Source of the DNA: Brevibacterium luteolum
GTDB lineage: Bacteria; Actinomycetota; Actinomycetes; Actinomycetales; Brevibacteriaceae
Reading direction: 5' to 3'
Length of the DNA stretch: 64,000 bases
NCBI RefSeq assembly: GCF_013004595.1
Contig: NZ_JABEMC010000001.1
Location: forward strand, 186,001 to 250,000
Shown: positions 28,945 to 38,757 of the stretch, in pieces
How positions within the stretch are numbered: position 1 is the stretch's first letter
Layout of the letters: each line of letters starts with the position of its first letter
The notes under the pieces: generated by a model
Told to the model about the DNA's origin: nothing
Databases searched by the model: none
Seen by the model: only the letters and a program-made list of their open reading frames with translations
Translations under genes and position numbers: made by a program

Positions 28945-30465
28945 ATGCTCACCCGCCTGCGTCTGCCCAGCTCACTGACACCTCGGCGCCGGGAACCCGC
29001 CCCCGGCCCGCTCGCCGCGCGCCTGCACGAGGCCTACGCGAAACTCGCCGCCGACCTGCCCGACGAGTATCCGGCCGACGCTCTGGCCGACGCCGAGGCG
29101 GCTGTCGCCGAACTCGGCGGCGACCCCTTCGCGCTCGGCCGGGACGGTATCGAGACCGAGCGGGTCGACCTGCGCGAGATCCCGTTCGTCACCATCGACC
29201 CCGAGGGTGCGACGGACCTCGATCAGGCGATGCACCTCGAAACCCTCAACGCGGCTGAAGGCCAGGCCGCGTTCCGGGTCCGCTACGCGATCGCCGATGT
29301 CGGCCGGTTCATCACCCCTGATGGGCCGCTCGATGCCGAGACCCACGCCCGCGGGCAGACGATCTACCTGCCCGATCGGCGCATCCCGCTGCACCCGGAG
29401 GTCATCTCCGAAGGCGCGGCCTCCCTGCTGCCCGGCGAGGACCGGGCCGCCTACGTCTTCACCGCCGAGCTCGCAGCCGACGGCACGATCGTCAGCCAGG
29501 ACCTCGTGCGCGCGGTCGTGCGCTCGCGCGCCCAGCTCGACTACGACACCATCCAAGCCGGCTTCGACGCCGGCCGGCCGCTGCCCGAGGCGATCGCCGC
29601 GCTGCCGACGATCGGCGCGGCCCTGCAAGCCGATGAAATCGCCCGCGGCGGCATCGACTTAGCGATCCCGGACCAGGACGTCACCGAAACCAACGGCGAC
29701 TACACCCTGACCTACCGGCCCCGGCAGGGCATCGAAGACGCCAACGCCCAGATCAGCCTGCTCGCCGGCCGAGTCGCAGCCGACCTCATGCTGCGTGCCG
29801 GCCACGGAGTGCTGCGCACGATGCCGCGCCCGGATGAGGAGACGATTGCCGAATTCCTCGCCATCGTCGCAGGCCTCGGTTTTGACGCGGGTGCGCCGTA
29901 CCAGGATGTCATCCGCAGCATCGGCCACCAGGAGCGCAACCCGCGTGCGCTCGCAGTCCACTACGCCTCACCCTCGCTGTTCCGGGGTGCCGGCTACACC
30001 CTCATCGGCGAGAAGGAAAGTGATGATGAGCTGCTGCAGGCCGCGGTTGGCGCACCTTATGCGCACACGACTGCACCGCTGCGCCGGCTCGTCGACCGCT
30101 ATGTGCTGCCAATTGCTGAAGCCGCCTGCCGGGATGCCGACGCTCCGGCATGGGCGCTCGACGGGCTGGCCGAGCTGCCCGAGGCGATGAAGGAGACCGG
30201 CCGGCTGGCCAGCCAGATCGACAAACAGGTCATCGAATACACCGAGGCGATCCTGCTCGCCGAGCGGACCGGCGAGGTCTTCGACGGGGTGGTCGTCGGC
30301 TCGCGGACGACGAAGGACGGCACGGCGCTTGTCGAGGTGCATGTGCCGGAACCTGCCGTTGTCGTGTGGGCCGCTGGCGAGGCGCCGGTCGGTGAGCCGG
30401 TGCAGATCCGGCTGCGCTCAGCTGAACCAGAGACAGGCACGCTGCTCTTCGACGTCGTCGCCTGA
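28945..30465 (+). CDS. RNB-domain exoribonuclease (RNase II/R family)
   Basis: A 506-residue 3'-5' exoribonuclease. The RNB domain starts at VTIDPEGATDLDQAMHLE, whose aspartates bind the catalytic metals. It continues with ADVGRFITPDGPLDAETHARGQTIYLPDRRIPLHPEVISEGAASLLPGEDRAA and AHTTAPLRRLVDRYV. It lacks the N-terminal cold-shock domains of RNase R and has only a short C-terminal region with no full S1 domain. This compact form is common in actinobacteria. The likely role is degradation of structured RNA fragments. Confidence 0.92.
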   Translation: MLTRLRLPSSLTPRRREPAPGPLAARLHEAYAKLAADLPDEYPADALADAEAAVAELGGDPFALGRDGIETERVDLREIPFVTIDPEGATDLDQAMHLETLNAAEGQAAFRVRYAIADVGRFITPDGPLDAETHARGQTIYLPDRRIPLHPEVISEGAASLLPGEDRAAYVFTAELAADGTIVSQDLVRAVVRSRAQLDYDTIQAGFDAGRPLPEAIAALPTIGAALQADEIARGGIDLAIPDQDVTETNGDYTLTYRPRQGIEDANAQISLLAGRVAADLMLRAGHGVLRTMPRPDEETIAEFLAIVAGLGFDAGAPYQDVIRSIGHQERNPRALAVHYASPSLFRGAGYTLIGEKESDDELLQAAVGAPYAHTTAPLRRLVDRYVLPIAEAACRDADAPAWALDGLAELPEAMKETGRLASQIDKQVIEYTEAILLAERTGEVFDGVVVGSRTTKDGTALVEVHVPEPAVVVWAAGEAPVGEPVQIRLRSAEPETGTLLFDVVA

Positions 30466-30506
30466 GCCGCAGCTCCAGCCCGGGCTCAACAGGGTCAGTC
30501 GCCGCT

Positions 30507-31142
30507 TCAGCCTCGGGTCGGCAGGCCGAGTGAGGCGCGCGCCCCGGTGAGCAGCTGGACGCGCACGATGTCGCGGTCGATGCGCCGGGCGACATAGGGC
30601 GTCGAGTTGATCATGCCGAACACGGCATGAACCCGCACTGTCGCCTCATCGAGGCTGAGTGCCGGGTCGAGGTCGGTGAGCTGCTCGGCCCACAGTGTCA
30701 CGTACTGCCGCTGCAGCTGCCGCACCCGGCGGCGGGCCTCATCGGGCAGCGCGGTGAAGTCACGATCCTGAATCCGGATGAGCTGCGGCTCGCGCAGAGC
30801 GAAGTCGACATGGAAGTCGACGAGCCGGCCGATGAGCACGTCCGCGCCCGAGGCGCCGGTCGCCTCGGCCAGCAGCTCGCGTCCTCCGGTGTGCAGGTAC
30901 TCGGAGATCCCGACGAGCAGCTCGATGAGGATCGCTTCCTTCGACGCGAAGTGCCGGTAGACCGCAGGCCCGGAGATCCCGGCCCCGGTGCCGATGTCCT
31001 CGATGCCGACAGCGTGGAAGCCGCGCCGGGCGAACAGCCCTTTGGCCGCCTGCAGGATCGCCTCGCGGCGCTGAGCCTTCGCAGCAGCGCGCACACCACC
31101 GCTGGGGGAGTGGACGGCAGCCGGGAGGGCAGAGGCGTTCAT
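30507..31142 (-). CDS. TetR-family regulator, probably of branched-chain acyl-CoA catabolism
   Basis: A 211-residue repressor. The helix-turn-helix is in RREAILQAAKGLFARRGFHAVGIEDIGTGAGISGPAVYRHFASKEAIL; the C-terminal ligand domain is all-helical. It resembles TetR regulators found with acyl-CoA synthetase and acyl-CoA carboxylase genes in actinobacteria (Rv2506 region of M. tuberculosis). The mccB-mccA-acd operon starts 1.9 kb away with a GTTAA/TTAAC operator-like site. Upstream of this gene is a palindrome ACTCAGTGAGT at 31156-31166 between two CTAAC repeats, a possible autoregulation site. The target operon is an inference. Confidence 0.85.
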   Translation of the reverse strand: MNASALPAAVHSPSGGVRAAAKAQRREAILQAAKGLFARRGFHAVGIEDIGTGAGISGPAVYRHFASKEAILIELLVGISEYLHTGGRELLAEATGASGADVLIGRLVDFHVDFALREPQLIRIQDRDFTALPDEARRRVRQLQRQYVTLWAEQLTDLDPALSLDEATVRVHAVFGMINSTPYVARRIDRDIVRVQLLTGARASLGLPTRG

Positions 31143-31185
31143 GGCTGACAGCCTAACTCAGTGAGTCACCGCTAACCGAATCATC
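31143..31185. promoter_or_regulatory. Possible TetR autoregulatory site
   Basis: The 43-bp gap before the TetR gene holds the palindrome ACTCA-G-TGAGT (31156-31166) and two CTAAC repeats at 31153-31157 and 31172-31176. Its relation to the site before mccB (GTTAA...TTAAC) is only partial. Confidence 0.35.
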
Positions 31186-31989
31186 TCAGTGCCGATCACC
31201 GGGCTGCTTCCGCATCTCGGAGCTCGGATGCGACAGTGCGACGATGAGCTCGGAGACGCGCTCGAGTCGGCGCTCCATGCGCTTGAGGAGGCGCATGATG
31301 CCCACTCCGCAGGCGATGAGCGGAGCACCGGCGACAAGGATGCTGACGATGCCGGCGTAGACCGCCCCGGCGGTGAACGGCAGCATCGATACGAAGGCTC
31401 CGACGGCCATGCACAGAAGGCCGCCTCCGAAGTAGAGACGCCAATCGTTGGGACCCAATTCACCGGGGAAGCTCGGCAGGCCGTCGACACCTCGGCCCAG
31501 GCGGTCCGGCTGTCGGCTGGACCATTCGAGGACTGTCTCGATGACCTTGGTGCGGTAACGGTCAGCTGCCCGCACCACGATGCCGCGGATGATGATCGCC
31601 GGGATGAGTGTGCAGATACCGACGAACCCGGCCAGCCCAACAATGGTGGCACCGGCGCCTGGGAAGTGCTGATAGAGCCAGGCCGCGAGTGCGATCAGCA
31701 CCAAAGAGGCGCCCCACACCCAGAGCAGTCTCATCATCACGCGCTCGAGAACCTGGCAGCGCCGACTGTCCCTGCCGGTGATCGCGGCGAGCACAGCCTG
31801 CAGCTGGCGCGCCTCCTCCTCGCGCACGGCATCCGGACTGGGTGCGGCTGCCTCGGCGCGACGCGCTTGTGCCAGCTCGGCGGCAGCCCGGTCCCGGTTG
31901 GTGTGCCTGAACGCACGGGTGAGCTGGTCGTCGCTGAGCGCGCACACGAGGATCTCGGCGTCGTGCGCGGCGGAATCTGCGCGGATCAG
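31186..31989 (-). CDS. Membrane protein, paralogue of its upstream neighbour; probable CTG start
   Basis: Family unknown. The 267-residue protein has a helical cytoplasmic N-terminus (AAAELAQARRAEAAAPSPDAVREEEARQLQAVLAAI), four hydrophobic segments and a cytoplasmic C-terminus ending ELIVALSHPSSEMRKQPG. It is clearly homologous to the product of the upstream gene. The only ordinary start, GTG at 31947, has no ribosome site and would remove residues that align with the paralogue (AHDAEILVCALSDDQL against HADAQLMVAALSDAQL). The frame continues upstream to a CTG at 31989 that overlaps the upstream stop codon as CTGA, four bases after a perfect AAAGGAG. CTG is therefore the proposed start. Confidence 0.7.
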   Translation of the reverse strand: MIRADSAAHDAEILVCALSDDQLTRAFRHTNRDRAAAELAQARRAEAAAPSPDAVREEEARQLQAVLAAITGRDSRRCQVLERVMMRLLWVWGASLVLIALAAWLYQHFPGAGATIVGLAGFVGICTLIPAIIIRGIVVRAADRYRTKVIETVLEWSSRQPDRLGRGVDGLPSFPGELGPNDWRLYFGGGLLCMAVGAFVSMLPFTAGAVYAGIVSILVAGAPLIACGVGIMRLLKRMERRLERVSELIVALSHPSSEMRKQPGDRH

Positions 31990-32858
31990 CGCGCTCCTTT
32001 CGATCTTGGCCGGGTGGCTCGTGAGGCGCCCCGGTAGGTGATGCCGGGTTCGGCGGAGGAGAAGAAGCGCAGATCTCCCAGCGGCCTACGCGCCCCGGGG
32101 CTCGGATGCGACAGCGCGGCGATCATCTCGCAGGCGCGGTCGAATCTGCGCGTCATGCGTGTGAAGCTCAGAATGACGCCCACTCCGCAGGCGATGAGCG
32201 GAATGGTGACGACGGCGATGCTGATGATGCCCGCGACGATCTGCCCGCCGCCGAAGAAGATCGGCGGCGCGGCGACAGCTGGGACGATGCACAGGGTACT
32301 GGTGGCGGCGCAGATCTTCCAGTCATCGGGTTGGTATCCGCCGTGGAGGTTCGGCAGGCCGTCAACGCCGCGGGCCAACCGTCCAGGCTGGCTGCTGGCC
32401 CATTCGAGCACTGTCTCGATGACCCTCGCCTGGTATCGGTCAACTGCCCGCATTTCGACGCTGCGACTGACGGCTGCCGCGATGAGGATGCAGAAGCCGG
32501 CGAGCACCGTCGCCCCGCCGATGGTGCTGCCGGAGCCGGGGGAGCGGTGATCGAGCCAGAACGCGAGTGCGATCACTGCCCAGGAGGCGACCCACAGCCA
32601 GATCAGCGTCATCGTCACGCGCCTGAGGAGTCGGCCCCGCCGCCAGGCGCGTCCGCAGGCGGCAGCGAGGACGGCCTGCAGCTGGCGGGCGTCCGCCTCG
32701 CGCACGGTATCCGGGCTGGGTGCGGCAGCTTCGGCGCGACGCGCCTGCGCCAGCTCGGCGACAGCCCGGCCTCGGTCGGTGATTCCCAGGGCGCGGGACA
32801 GCTGGGCGTCGCTGAGCGCGGCGACCATCAGCTGTGCATCGGCGTGGGAGGTGTCCAT
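31986..32858 (-). CDS. Membrane protein, first of a paralogous tandem pair
   Basis: Family unknown. The 290-residue protein has the same layout as the next gene: N-terminal helix with VAELAQARRAEAAAPSPDTVREADARQLQAVLAA, hydrophobic segments around residues 90-112, 118-142, 182-205 and 208-235, and a C-terminal MIAALSHPSPGARRP. A tail of about 30 residues (FFSSAEPGITYRG and a basic end) is absent from the second copy. The conserved ALSHPS segment in both may be functional. The two genes probably arose by tandem duplication and form an operon with a four-base overlap. Confidence 0.8.
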   Translation of the reverse strand: MDTSHADAQLMVAALSDAQLSRALGITDRGRAVAELAQARRAEAAAPSPDTVREADARQLQAVLAAACGRAWRRGRLLRRVTMTLIWLWVASWAVIALAFWLDHRSPGSGSTIGGATVLAGFCILIAAAVSRSVEMRAVDRYQARVIETVLEWASSQPGRLARGVDGLPNLHGGYQPDDWKICAATSTLCIVPAVAAPPIFFGGGQIVAGIISIAVVTIPLIACGVGVILSFTRMTRRFDRACEMIAALSHPSPGARRPLGDLRFFSSAEPGITYRGASRATRPRSKGAR

Positions 32859-32994
32859 GACTCCACACTAATGCCCTGCTGCCGTGCCGACCGGTGCACG
32901 GATGTGGCAGGACTGCCACTGCCGGAGAGCCGGGCAGCCGCGGGTGTCAGCCGGCAGCAGCGCGCGCTGTCAGAAGTGCTGGCCGGCAGCTGTG

Positions 32995-33048
32995 TTGTCC
33001 CTCACGTGAATCGTTCGCTACCATAAGACTCGGTTAACGATCATTAAC
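32995..33048 (+). promoter_or_regulatory. Promoter and operator of the mccB operon
   Basis: -35-like TTGTCC (32995-33000) and -10-like TACCAT (33019-33024) are 18 bp apart. Immediately downstream is GTTAACGATCATTAAC (33033-33048), a 16-bp palindrome with one mismatched pair, placed to block initiation. A TetR-family regulator is the natural candidate; the gene at 30507-31142 encodes one. Confidence 0.6.
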
Positions 33049-33069
33049 TGAACTGTCGGGAGATCCCAT

Positions 33070-34683
33070 ATGCCAGTCATCGGCTCACCGGTCAATCCCG
33101 CCACTGCAGAGGCCAACGCATCCGCCCACGCCGAGCTCATCGCCGAGCTGCGCCAGCGGATCGAAGCCACTGCCCGCGGCGGCTCTGAGAAGTCACGCGA
33201 GAAGCACCTCGCGCGCGGCAAGCTGCTGCCGCGTGACCGCGTCGAGAACCTCCTTGACCCCGGCTCGCCGTTCCTGGAGCTCTCCCCACTGGCCGCCGGC
33301 GGCATGTACGACGACGCCAGCCTGGGGGCGGGCATCATCACCGGCATCGGCCGGGTCGCCGGACGCGAATGCGTCATCGTCGCTAACGACGCCACCGTCA
33401 AGGGCGGCACCTACTACCCGATGACGGTCAAGAAGCACCTGCGCGCCCAGGAAGTCGCCCGCGAGAACCGCCTGCCCTGCATCTACCTCGTCGACTCCGG
33501 CGGGGCGAACCTGCCCAACCAGGACGACGTGTTCCCCGACCGCGAGCACTTCGGCCGCATCTTCTACAACCAGGCGACCCTCTCAGCGGCCGGCATCCCG
33601 CAGCTGGCCGCCGTCATGGGCTCCTGCACTGCTGGTGGGGCCTACGTCCCGGCAATGGCCGATGAGTCGATCATCGTCCACGAACAGGGCACGATCTTCC
33701 TCGGCGGCCCGCCCCTGGTCAAAGCCGCCACCGGCGAGGTCGTCACCGCCGAAGAGCTCGGCGGCGGCGCCCTGCATTCCCGCACCTCCGGTGTCACCGA
33801 CCACCTGGCCGCCAATGACTCCCACGCCCTGGAGATCATGCGCGACATCGTCTCCACCCTTGGGCCCAAGGACGCCCCGGCCTGGCAGCGCACCGAACCC
33901 GAGGCGCCGGCCCACGACCCGGCCGAACTCACCTCCATCGTCCCGACCGACTCGAAGGTCCCCTACGACGTCCACGAGGTCATCGCCCGGATCGTCGACG
34001 GCTCGAAGTTCCACGAATTCAAAGCCGAATACGGCACCACGCTCATCACCGGCTTCGCCCGCATCGACGGCCACCCCGTGGGCATCATCGCCAACAACGG
34101 CGTGCTGTTCGGCGAATCGGCGATGAAGGGTGCCCACTTCATCGAACTGTGCGATCAGCGCGACACCCCGCTGCTGTTCCTGCAGAACATCTCCGGCTTC
34201 ATGGTCGGCCGCGACTACGAAGCCGCCGGCATCGCCAAGCACGGCGCCAAGATGGTCAACGCCGTGGCCACCGCCCGGGTGCCGAAGTTCACCGTCGTCA
34301 TCGGCGGCTCCTATGGTGCTGGCAACTATTCGATGTGCGGGCGCGCCTACAGCCCGCGCTTCCTGTGGATGTGGCCCAACGCCCGCATCTCCGTCATGGG
34401 CGGTGAGCAGGCCGCCAGCGTGCTGGCCACCGTGCGCCGCGATGCCATCGAGGCCCGCGGCGAGGACTGGCCGGCTGAGGCGGAAGCCGAATTCAAGGCC
34501 CCGATCCTTAACCAGTACGAAGCCCAGGGCAACCCGTACTACTCGACCGCCCGCCTGTGGGACGACGGCATCATCGAACCCGCCGACACCCGCCAGGTGC
34601 TCGCGCTCGCCCTCGAGGCCTGCCGGTACGCGCCCCTTGCCCGCCCGCTCGACGCGCCAGGCTATGGCGTCTTCAGGATGTGA
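33070..34683 (+). CDS. mccB: Methylcrotonoyl-CoA carboxylase-type carboxyltransferase (beta) subunit
   Basis: Carboxyltransferase half of a biotin-dependent acyl-CoA carboxylase, 537 residues. Features are [35 protein letters not shown], the [27 protein letters not shown] segment characteristic of the methylcrotonoyl type, oxyanion motifs [17 protein letters not shown] and [25 protein letters not shown] precedes the ATG. The stop overlaps the next start (TGATG). Together with the biotin carboxylase subunit and acyl-CoA dehydrogenase it forms a leucine degradation module like accD1-accA1-fadE19 of M. tuberculosis. Confidence 0.93.
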   Translation: MPVIGSPVNPATAEANASAHAELIAELRQRIEATARGGSEKSREKHLARGKLLPRDRVENLLDPGSPFLELSPLAAGGMYDDASLGAGIITGIGRVAGRECVIVANDATVKGGTYYPMTVKKHLRAQEVARENRLPCIYLVDSGGANLPNQDDVFPDREHFGRIFYNQATLSAAGIPQLAAVMGSCTAGGAYVPAMADESIIVHEQGTIFLGGPPLVKAATGEVVTAEELGGGALHSRTSGVTDHLAANDSHALEIMRDIVSTLGPKDAPAWQRTEPEAPAHDPAELTSIVPTDSKVPYDVHEVIARIVDGSKFHEFKAEYGTTLITGFARIDGHPVGIIANNGVLFGESAMKGAHFIELCDQRDTPLLFLQNISGFMVGRDYEAAGIAKHGAKMVNAVATARVPKFTVVIGGSYGAGNYSMCGRAYSPRFLWMWPNARISVMGGEQAASVLATVRRDAIEARGEDWPAEAEAEFKAPILNQYEAQGNPYYSTARLWDDGIIEPADTRQVLALALEACRYAPLARPLDAPGYGVFRM

Positions 34684-36734
34684 TGACCGTGAAGCTCTTC
34701 GACACAATCCTCATCGCCAACCGAGGCGAGATCGCCCTGCGCGTCATCCGCACGTGCCGGCGCCTGGGCATCCGCACTGTCGCCGTGTACTCCGATGCCG
34801 ACGCCGAGGCCGCCCACACCCGGGCAGCCGATGTCGCCGTGCACCTCGGCCCGGCTGCCGCGTCCGAGTCCTACCTCGCCATCGACAAGGTCATCGCCGC
34901 AGCCCAGGCCACCGGCGCGCAGGCGATCCATCCCGGCTACGGCTTCCTGTCTGAGAATCCCACGTTCGCCCGCGCATGCGAAGAGGCCGGCATCGTGTTC
35001 CTCGGCCCGAGTGCAGCTGCGATCGAGACGATGGGGGATAAGATCACCGCCAAGCAGGCGGTCGCCAGCCACAACGTGCCGCTCGTGCCCGGCGTGTCCG
35101 AAGGCGGGCTGAGCAATGAGCAGCTCGCCGCCGAGGCGGTGAAGATCGGCTTCCCGGTCCTCATCAAGCCCTCGGCCGGAGGCGGCGGCAAGGGCATGCA
35201 CGCCGTGTTCGAGGAATCCGAGCTCGCAGACAGGCTCGCAGCAGCCCGCCGTGAGGCGGCCAGCTCGTTCGGCGATGACACCCTGTTCCTCGAGCGCCTC
35301 GTCGCCACCCCGCGCCACATCGAGGTGCAGGTGCTCGCCGATGAGCACGGCAACGTCATCCACTTAGGCGAACGCGAATGCTCTCTGCAGCGCCGGCACC
35401 AGAAGGTCATCGAAGAGGCCCCGTCGGCGCTGCTCGATGAGGAGACCCGCGCCCGCATCGGCGAGGCGGCCTGCAGCACCGCCCGTTCGGTCGGCTACCG
35501 CGGCGCCGGCACAGTCGAGTTCATCGTCGCCGCCGATCAGCCCGATGAGTTCTTCTTCATGGAGATGAACACCCGCCTGCAGGTCGAGCACCCGGTGACC
35601 GAAGAGGTCACTGGCATCGACCTCGTCGAATGGCAGATCCGGATCGGCGCCGGTGAGGAGCTGAGCCTCACCCAGGAGGACATCACGCTGACCGGTCATG
35701 CGATCGAGGCTCGCATCTACGCTGAGGATCCCTCCCGCGGGTTCCTGCCCACCGGCGGCCAGGCCATTGACGTCATCACCCCGGCAGGGGAGGGCATCCG
35801 CGTCGATGCCGGATTGGCCGCCGGGCAGTTCATCGCCTCGGACTACGACCCGATGATCGCCAAGCTCATCGTCCACGCCCCTAACCGGGCCAGTGCGGTG
35901 CAGAAGCTCTACGACGCGCTCGGCCGCACCGCAGTGCCCGGCATCGTGACGAACATCGACTTCCTGCGCACCCTTATGAGCCGCGAGGACGTCAAGGCTG
36001 GCGAGCTCGACACCGGGCTCATCGACCGGATGAGCGAGGACGAACTCGCCCACGCCCTCGCAGAGCTCGACCTGCTCTTCGCGGCTGTGGCGATCATCGA
36101 CCGGCAGCAGCGGGCGGCCACCGCCGCCGGTGCGGTGACCGTCGACGGCGCCGACCCAGCCGGCGCCTCGGCGTGGGACCGGCCCACCGGCTGGCGCACC
36201 TCGCGCCCGGTCGAGGTCACGGTGCCGCTCGTGCACGCCGGAACCGACTACGAGGCGATCTGGCGCGGCGAGCAGGTGCGCTGGTCTGCAGACGGCCAGT
36301 GCCGCCTTGTCAGCGGTGGGCAGACCCACCGCGCGCGGGTCGCCGTCAGTGGCGAGAGCGTCTGGGTGATGAGCGAACGCGGCATCTTCGCCTTCACCCG
36401 CCCGCAGGCCGACACCGCCCTTGACCCCGGTGCCGCCGGGGCCGACATCACCGCCCCGATGCCCGGTGCAGTCATCGACGTGCGCGCCGCAGACGGCGCC
36501 GAGGTGACCGCCGGCACGCCGGTCGTCGTCGTCGAGGCGATGAAGATGGAGCACGTGCTCACCGCCCCCGCCGACGGGATCGTGCACCTCAAGACCCAGA
36601 TCGGCACTCAGGTCGCACTCGACGAGGTGCTCGCCACCATCGTCGATACGGAGTCCGACGCTGAGGCCGATGTCGACGCCGACGAAACCACTGACAACGC
36701 TGAGAACCAGGCTGACAGTAAGGAAGAATCATGA
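34683..36734 (+). CDS. mccA: Biotin carboxylase/biotin carboxyl carrier (alpha) subunit
   Basis: A 683-residue subunit that carboxylates its own biotin. The N-terminal biotin carboxylase domain starts [18 protein letters not shown], with [16 protein letters not shown] (ATP grasp), [32 protein letters not shown] and [19 protein letters not shown] linker domain follows, then the biotinyl domain with the target lysine in [11 protein letters not shown]. The last ~30 residues are very acidic ([18 protein letters not shown]). ATG at 34683 shares a base with the mccB stop. The linker probably mediates contact with MccB. Confidence 0.94.
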   Translation: MTVKLFDTILIANRGEIALRVIRTCRRLGIRTVAVYSDADAEAAHTRAADVAVHLGPAAASESYLAIDKVIAAAQATGAQAIHPGYGFLSENPTFARACEEAGIVFLGPSAAAIETMGDKITAKQAVASHNVPLVPGVSEGGLSNEQLAAEAVKIGFPVLIKPSAGGGGKGMHAVFEESELADRLAAARREAASSFGDDTLFLERLVATPRHIEVQVLADEHGNVIHLGERECSLQRRHQKVIEEAPSALLDEETRARIGEAACSTARSVGYRGAGTVEFIVAADQPDEFFFMEMNTRLQVEHPVTEEVTGIDLVEWQIRIGAGEELSLTQEDITLTGHAIEARIYAEDPSRGFLPTGGQAIDVITPAGEGIRVDAGLAAGQFIASDYDPMIAKLIVHAPNRASAVQKLYDALGRTAVPGIVTNIDFLRTLMSREDVKAGELDTGLIDRMSEDELAHALAELDLLFAAVAIIDRQQRAATAAGAVTVDGADPAGASAWDRPTGWRTSRPVEVTVPLVHAGTDYEAIWRGEQVRWSADGQCRLVSGGQTHRARVAVSGESVWVMSERGIFAFTRPQADTALDPGAAGADITAPMPGAVIDVRAADGAEVTAGTPVVVVEAMKMEHVLTAPADGIVHLKTQIGTQVALDEVLATIVDTESDAEADVDADETTDNAENQADSKEES

Positions 36735-37906
36735 CGCAGACATTCACCCCCGGCATGCTGCCCGAGGAGTACGAGGACCTGCGCCTGCAGGTCGCGAAGT
36801 TCACCGACACCGAGGTCGCGCCGGTCAGTGCCGAGCTCGATGCCAAGCGCGAGTTCCCCTATGCGCTGGTGAAGAAGATGGGCCAGATGGGCCTGTTCGG
36901 CCTGCCGTTCGACGAGGAGTACGGCGGCATGGGCGGGGACTACTTCGCCCTGTGCCTGGCGATCGAGGAGATCGCCCGGGAGAACCAGTCGCTGGCCATC
37001 ACCCTGGAAGCGGCCGTATCGCTCGGTGCGATGCCGATCTACCGCTTCGGCACCGAGGAGCAGAAGCGCGAATGGCTCCCGCAGCTCACCGACGGCTCCG
37101 GCCTGGCCGCCTTCGGCCTGACCGAGCCGGAGGCCGGATCCGATGCCGGCGGGACGAAGACGAAGGCGACGCTGGCTGACGGAGAGTGGACGATCAACGG
37201 CGGCAAGTGCTTCATCACCAACTCCGGCACAGACATCACCCGGCTGGTGACCGCCACCGCGGTCACCGGTACCCGCACCGGCCGCGACGGTGCGCAGAAG
37301 CCGGAGATCTCGACGATCATGATCCCGGCAGGCACCCCGGGCTTCACCGTCGAGCCGAAGTACGACAAGGTCGGCTGGAACTCCTCGGACACCCACCCGC
37401 TGACCTTCGAAGACGTCAAAGTCCCGGAGGAGAACCTGCTCGGCGAACGCGGCCGCGGCTACGCGAACTTCCTGCGCATCCTCGATGAGGGCCGCATCGC
37501 TGTCGCTGCGCTGTCGACCGGCGCCGCACAGGGCTGTGTCGATGAGTCAGTCAGGTACGCCAAGGAGCGCACGTCCTTCGGCAAGCCGATCTCGGAATAC
37601 CAGGGCATCTCGTTCAAGATCGCCCGCATGGAGGCCCGTGTTGTGGCCGCGCGTGCGGCCTACTACCTGGCCGCCTCGCGGATGATCGCAGGCCTGCCGT
37701 TCAAGAAGGAAGCAGCTGTGGCGAAGATGATCGCCGGTGAGGCCGCGATGGACAACGCTCGCGACGCCACGCAGATCCACGGCGGCTACGGCTTCATGAA
37801 CGAGTACCTCGTCGCCCGCCACTACCGCGACTCGAAGATCCTCGAAGTCGGCGAAGGCACCACCGAGGTCCAGCTCATGCTCATCGCCCGCGACCTGGGG
37901 CTGTGA
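36731..37906 (+). CDS. Acyl-CoA dehydrogenase (isovaleryl-CoA dehydrogenase-like)
   Basis: FAD-dependent alpha,beta-desaturase of 391 residues. Motifs: [21 protein letters not shown] (FAD and substrate), [21 protein letters not shown], and the C-terminal signature [37 protein letters not shown], in which the catalytic glutamate pattern of short/branched-chain enzymes (GEGT) is present. ATG overlaps the mccA stop by four bases. By context it acts on isovaleryl-CoA or a related branched acyl-CoA ahead of the carboxylase. A strong terminator follows. Confidence 0.93.
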   Translation: MTQTFTPGMLPEEYEDLRLQVAKFTDTEVAPVSAELDAKREFPYALVKKMGQMGLFGLPFDEEYGGMGGDYFALCLAIEEIARENQSLAITLEAAVSLGAMPIYRFGTEEQKREWLPQLTDGSGLAAFGLTEPEAGSDAGGTKTKATLADGEWTINGGKCFITNSGTDITRLVTATAVTGTRTGRDGAQKPEISTIMIPAGTPGFTVEPKYDKVGWNSSDTHPLTFEDVKVPEENLLGERGRGYANFLRILDEGRIAVAALSTGAAQGCVDESVRYAKERTSFGKPISEYQGISFKIARMEARVVAARAAYYLAASRMIAGLPFKKEAAVAKMIAGEAAMDNARDATQIHGGYGFMNEYLVARHYRDSKILEVGEGTTEVQLMLIARDLGL

Positions 37907-37953
37907 TATGAGCGCCGCATTCACTCAGGTCAGTGGAACGGCCTGAACTAATG

Positions 37954-37993
37954 GAAACGGGGTCGCAACAAATTACCGCGGCCCCGTTTCTTT
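37954..37993 (+). terminator. Rho-independent terminator of the mcc operon
   Basis: GAAACGGGGTCGC (37954-37966) pairs with GCGGCCCCGTTTC (37978-37990) with one G-T pair, an 11-base loop and a following TTT. It marks the border between GC-rich DNA and the AT-richer island. Confidence 0.85.
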
Positions 37994-38025
37994 AGATCAA
38001 ATGTGAATCTAGCTGAACGCGGAAC

Positions 38026-38724
38026 TCACGAGAGTAGAAAAGGACTGAGTTCGTCAATCACGAAGTCGGTTAACTGCGCCAGCTTGTCCTCATTTAGGCT
38101 GCCGCGGACTCCAACTGTTAGAAGACCAGCGTCCCTTGCGGCTCTTATGCCAGTGCTTGAGTCTTCGAAAGCTAGCGCATCGGACGCGTCAACTCCAATT
38201 CTCTCTAGAGCGAGCAAGTAACATGCTGGATCGGGTTTGGAGTGGATCACATCCTCCAGCGCAACTATGTGGTCAATGAACGAGCCTAGTCCGGCTTTAT
38301 CAATCGTGGGTGCGACGATCTCACGGCTTGCGGCGGTAACTACTGCAACACGCTTGCCAAATCTATTGGCACGTTCAACGAAGGTGCGAGCATCTTCAGA
38401 AATTGTAGCGGCGTCGTGGTTTCGCTCCATGTAGGCTGAATTAAACTGGCGCAGAAGATAGTCTGTGTCGATTCCAGAGTTACCCGACTCTTTCGCAATC
38501 TCACCAAACATGCGTGCTTCCGTGAACCCTGCGAAGTCGCGGAAGTACCTATCTCTGCTGACCGCGACTCCGAGCTCATCCGCAGAAATATCACGAACAA
38601 CTGAAGCTAGAAGCTCTTCATCATCTGATAGAGTCCCATTGAAGTCAAGAAGTATCGCTTTAGTAGTCTCCAGTTGAGACTTGAGTTGGGCTGTCGCATC
38701 GAGCCAGGATCGATCCTCAGTCAT
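38026..38724 (-). CDS. HAD-superfamily phosphatase (beta-phosphoglucomutase-like)
   Basis: A 232-residue haloacid dehalogenase-fold hydrolase. Motif I is ILLDFNGTLSDDEEL; its nucleophile is the first aspartate, and the usual second aspartate (DxD) is replaced by DFNGT, a variant seen in some family members. Motif II/III are VVTAASREIV and the lysine region HSKPDPACYLLALERIGV, and motif IV is ALAFEDSSTGIRAARDAGL. The cap is helical (subclass I). Substrate unknown; a phosphorylated product of the neighbouring kinase is one idea. Base composition is much lower in GC than the flanking operons, marking it as part of the island. It lies 33 bp after the amidase gene on the same strand. Confidence 0.85.
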   Translation of the reverse strand: MTEDRSWLDATAQLKSQLETTKAILLDFNGTLSDDEELLASVVRDISADELGVAVSRDRYFRDFAGFTEARMFGEIAKESGNSGIDTDYLLRQFNSAYMERNHDAATISEDARTFVERANRFGKRVAVVTAASREIVAPTIDKAGLGSFIDHIVALEDVIHSKPDPACYLLALERIGVDASDALAFEDSSTGIRAARDAGLLTVGVRGSLNEDKLAQLTDFVIDELSPFLLS

Positions 38725-38757
38725 ATTTCAGTTCCCATCATGTAAGGTTGATTGCGT

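Noticed and set aside
30465-30506. Terminator between the RNB and TetR genes
   Set aside because: Only a weak GAGCC/GGCTC pairing is visible in the short convergent gap; not strong enough to list.
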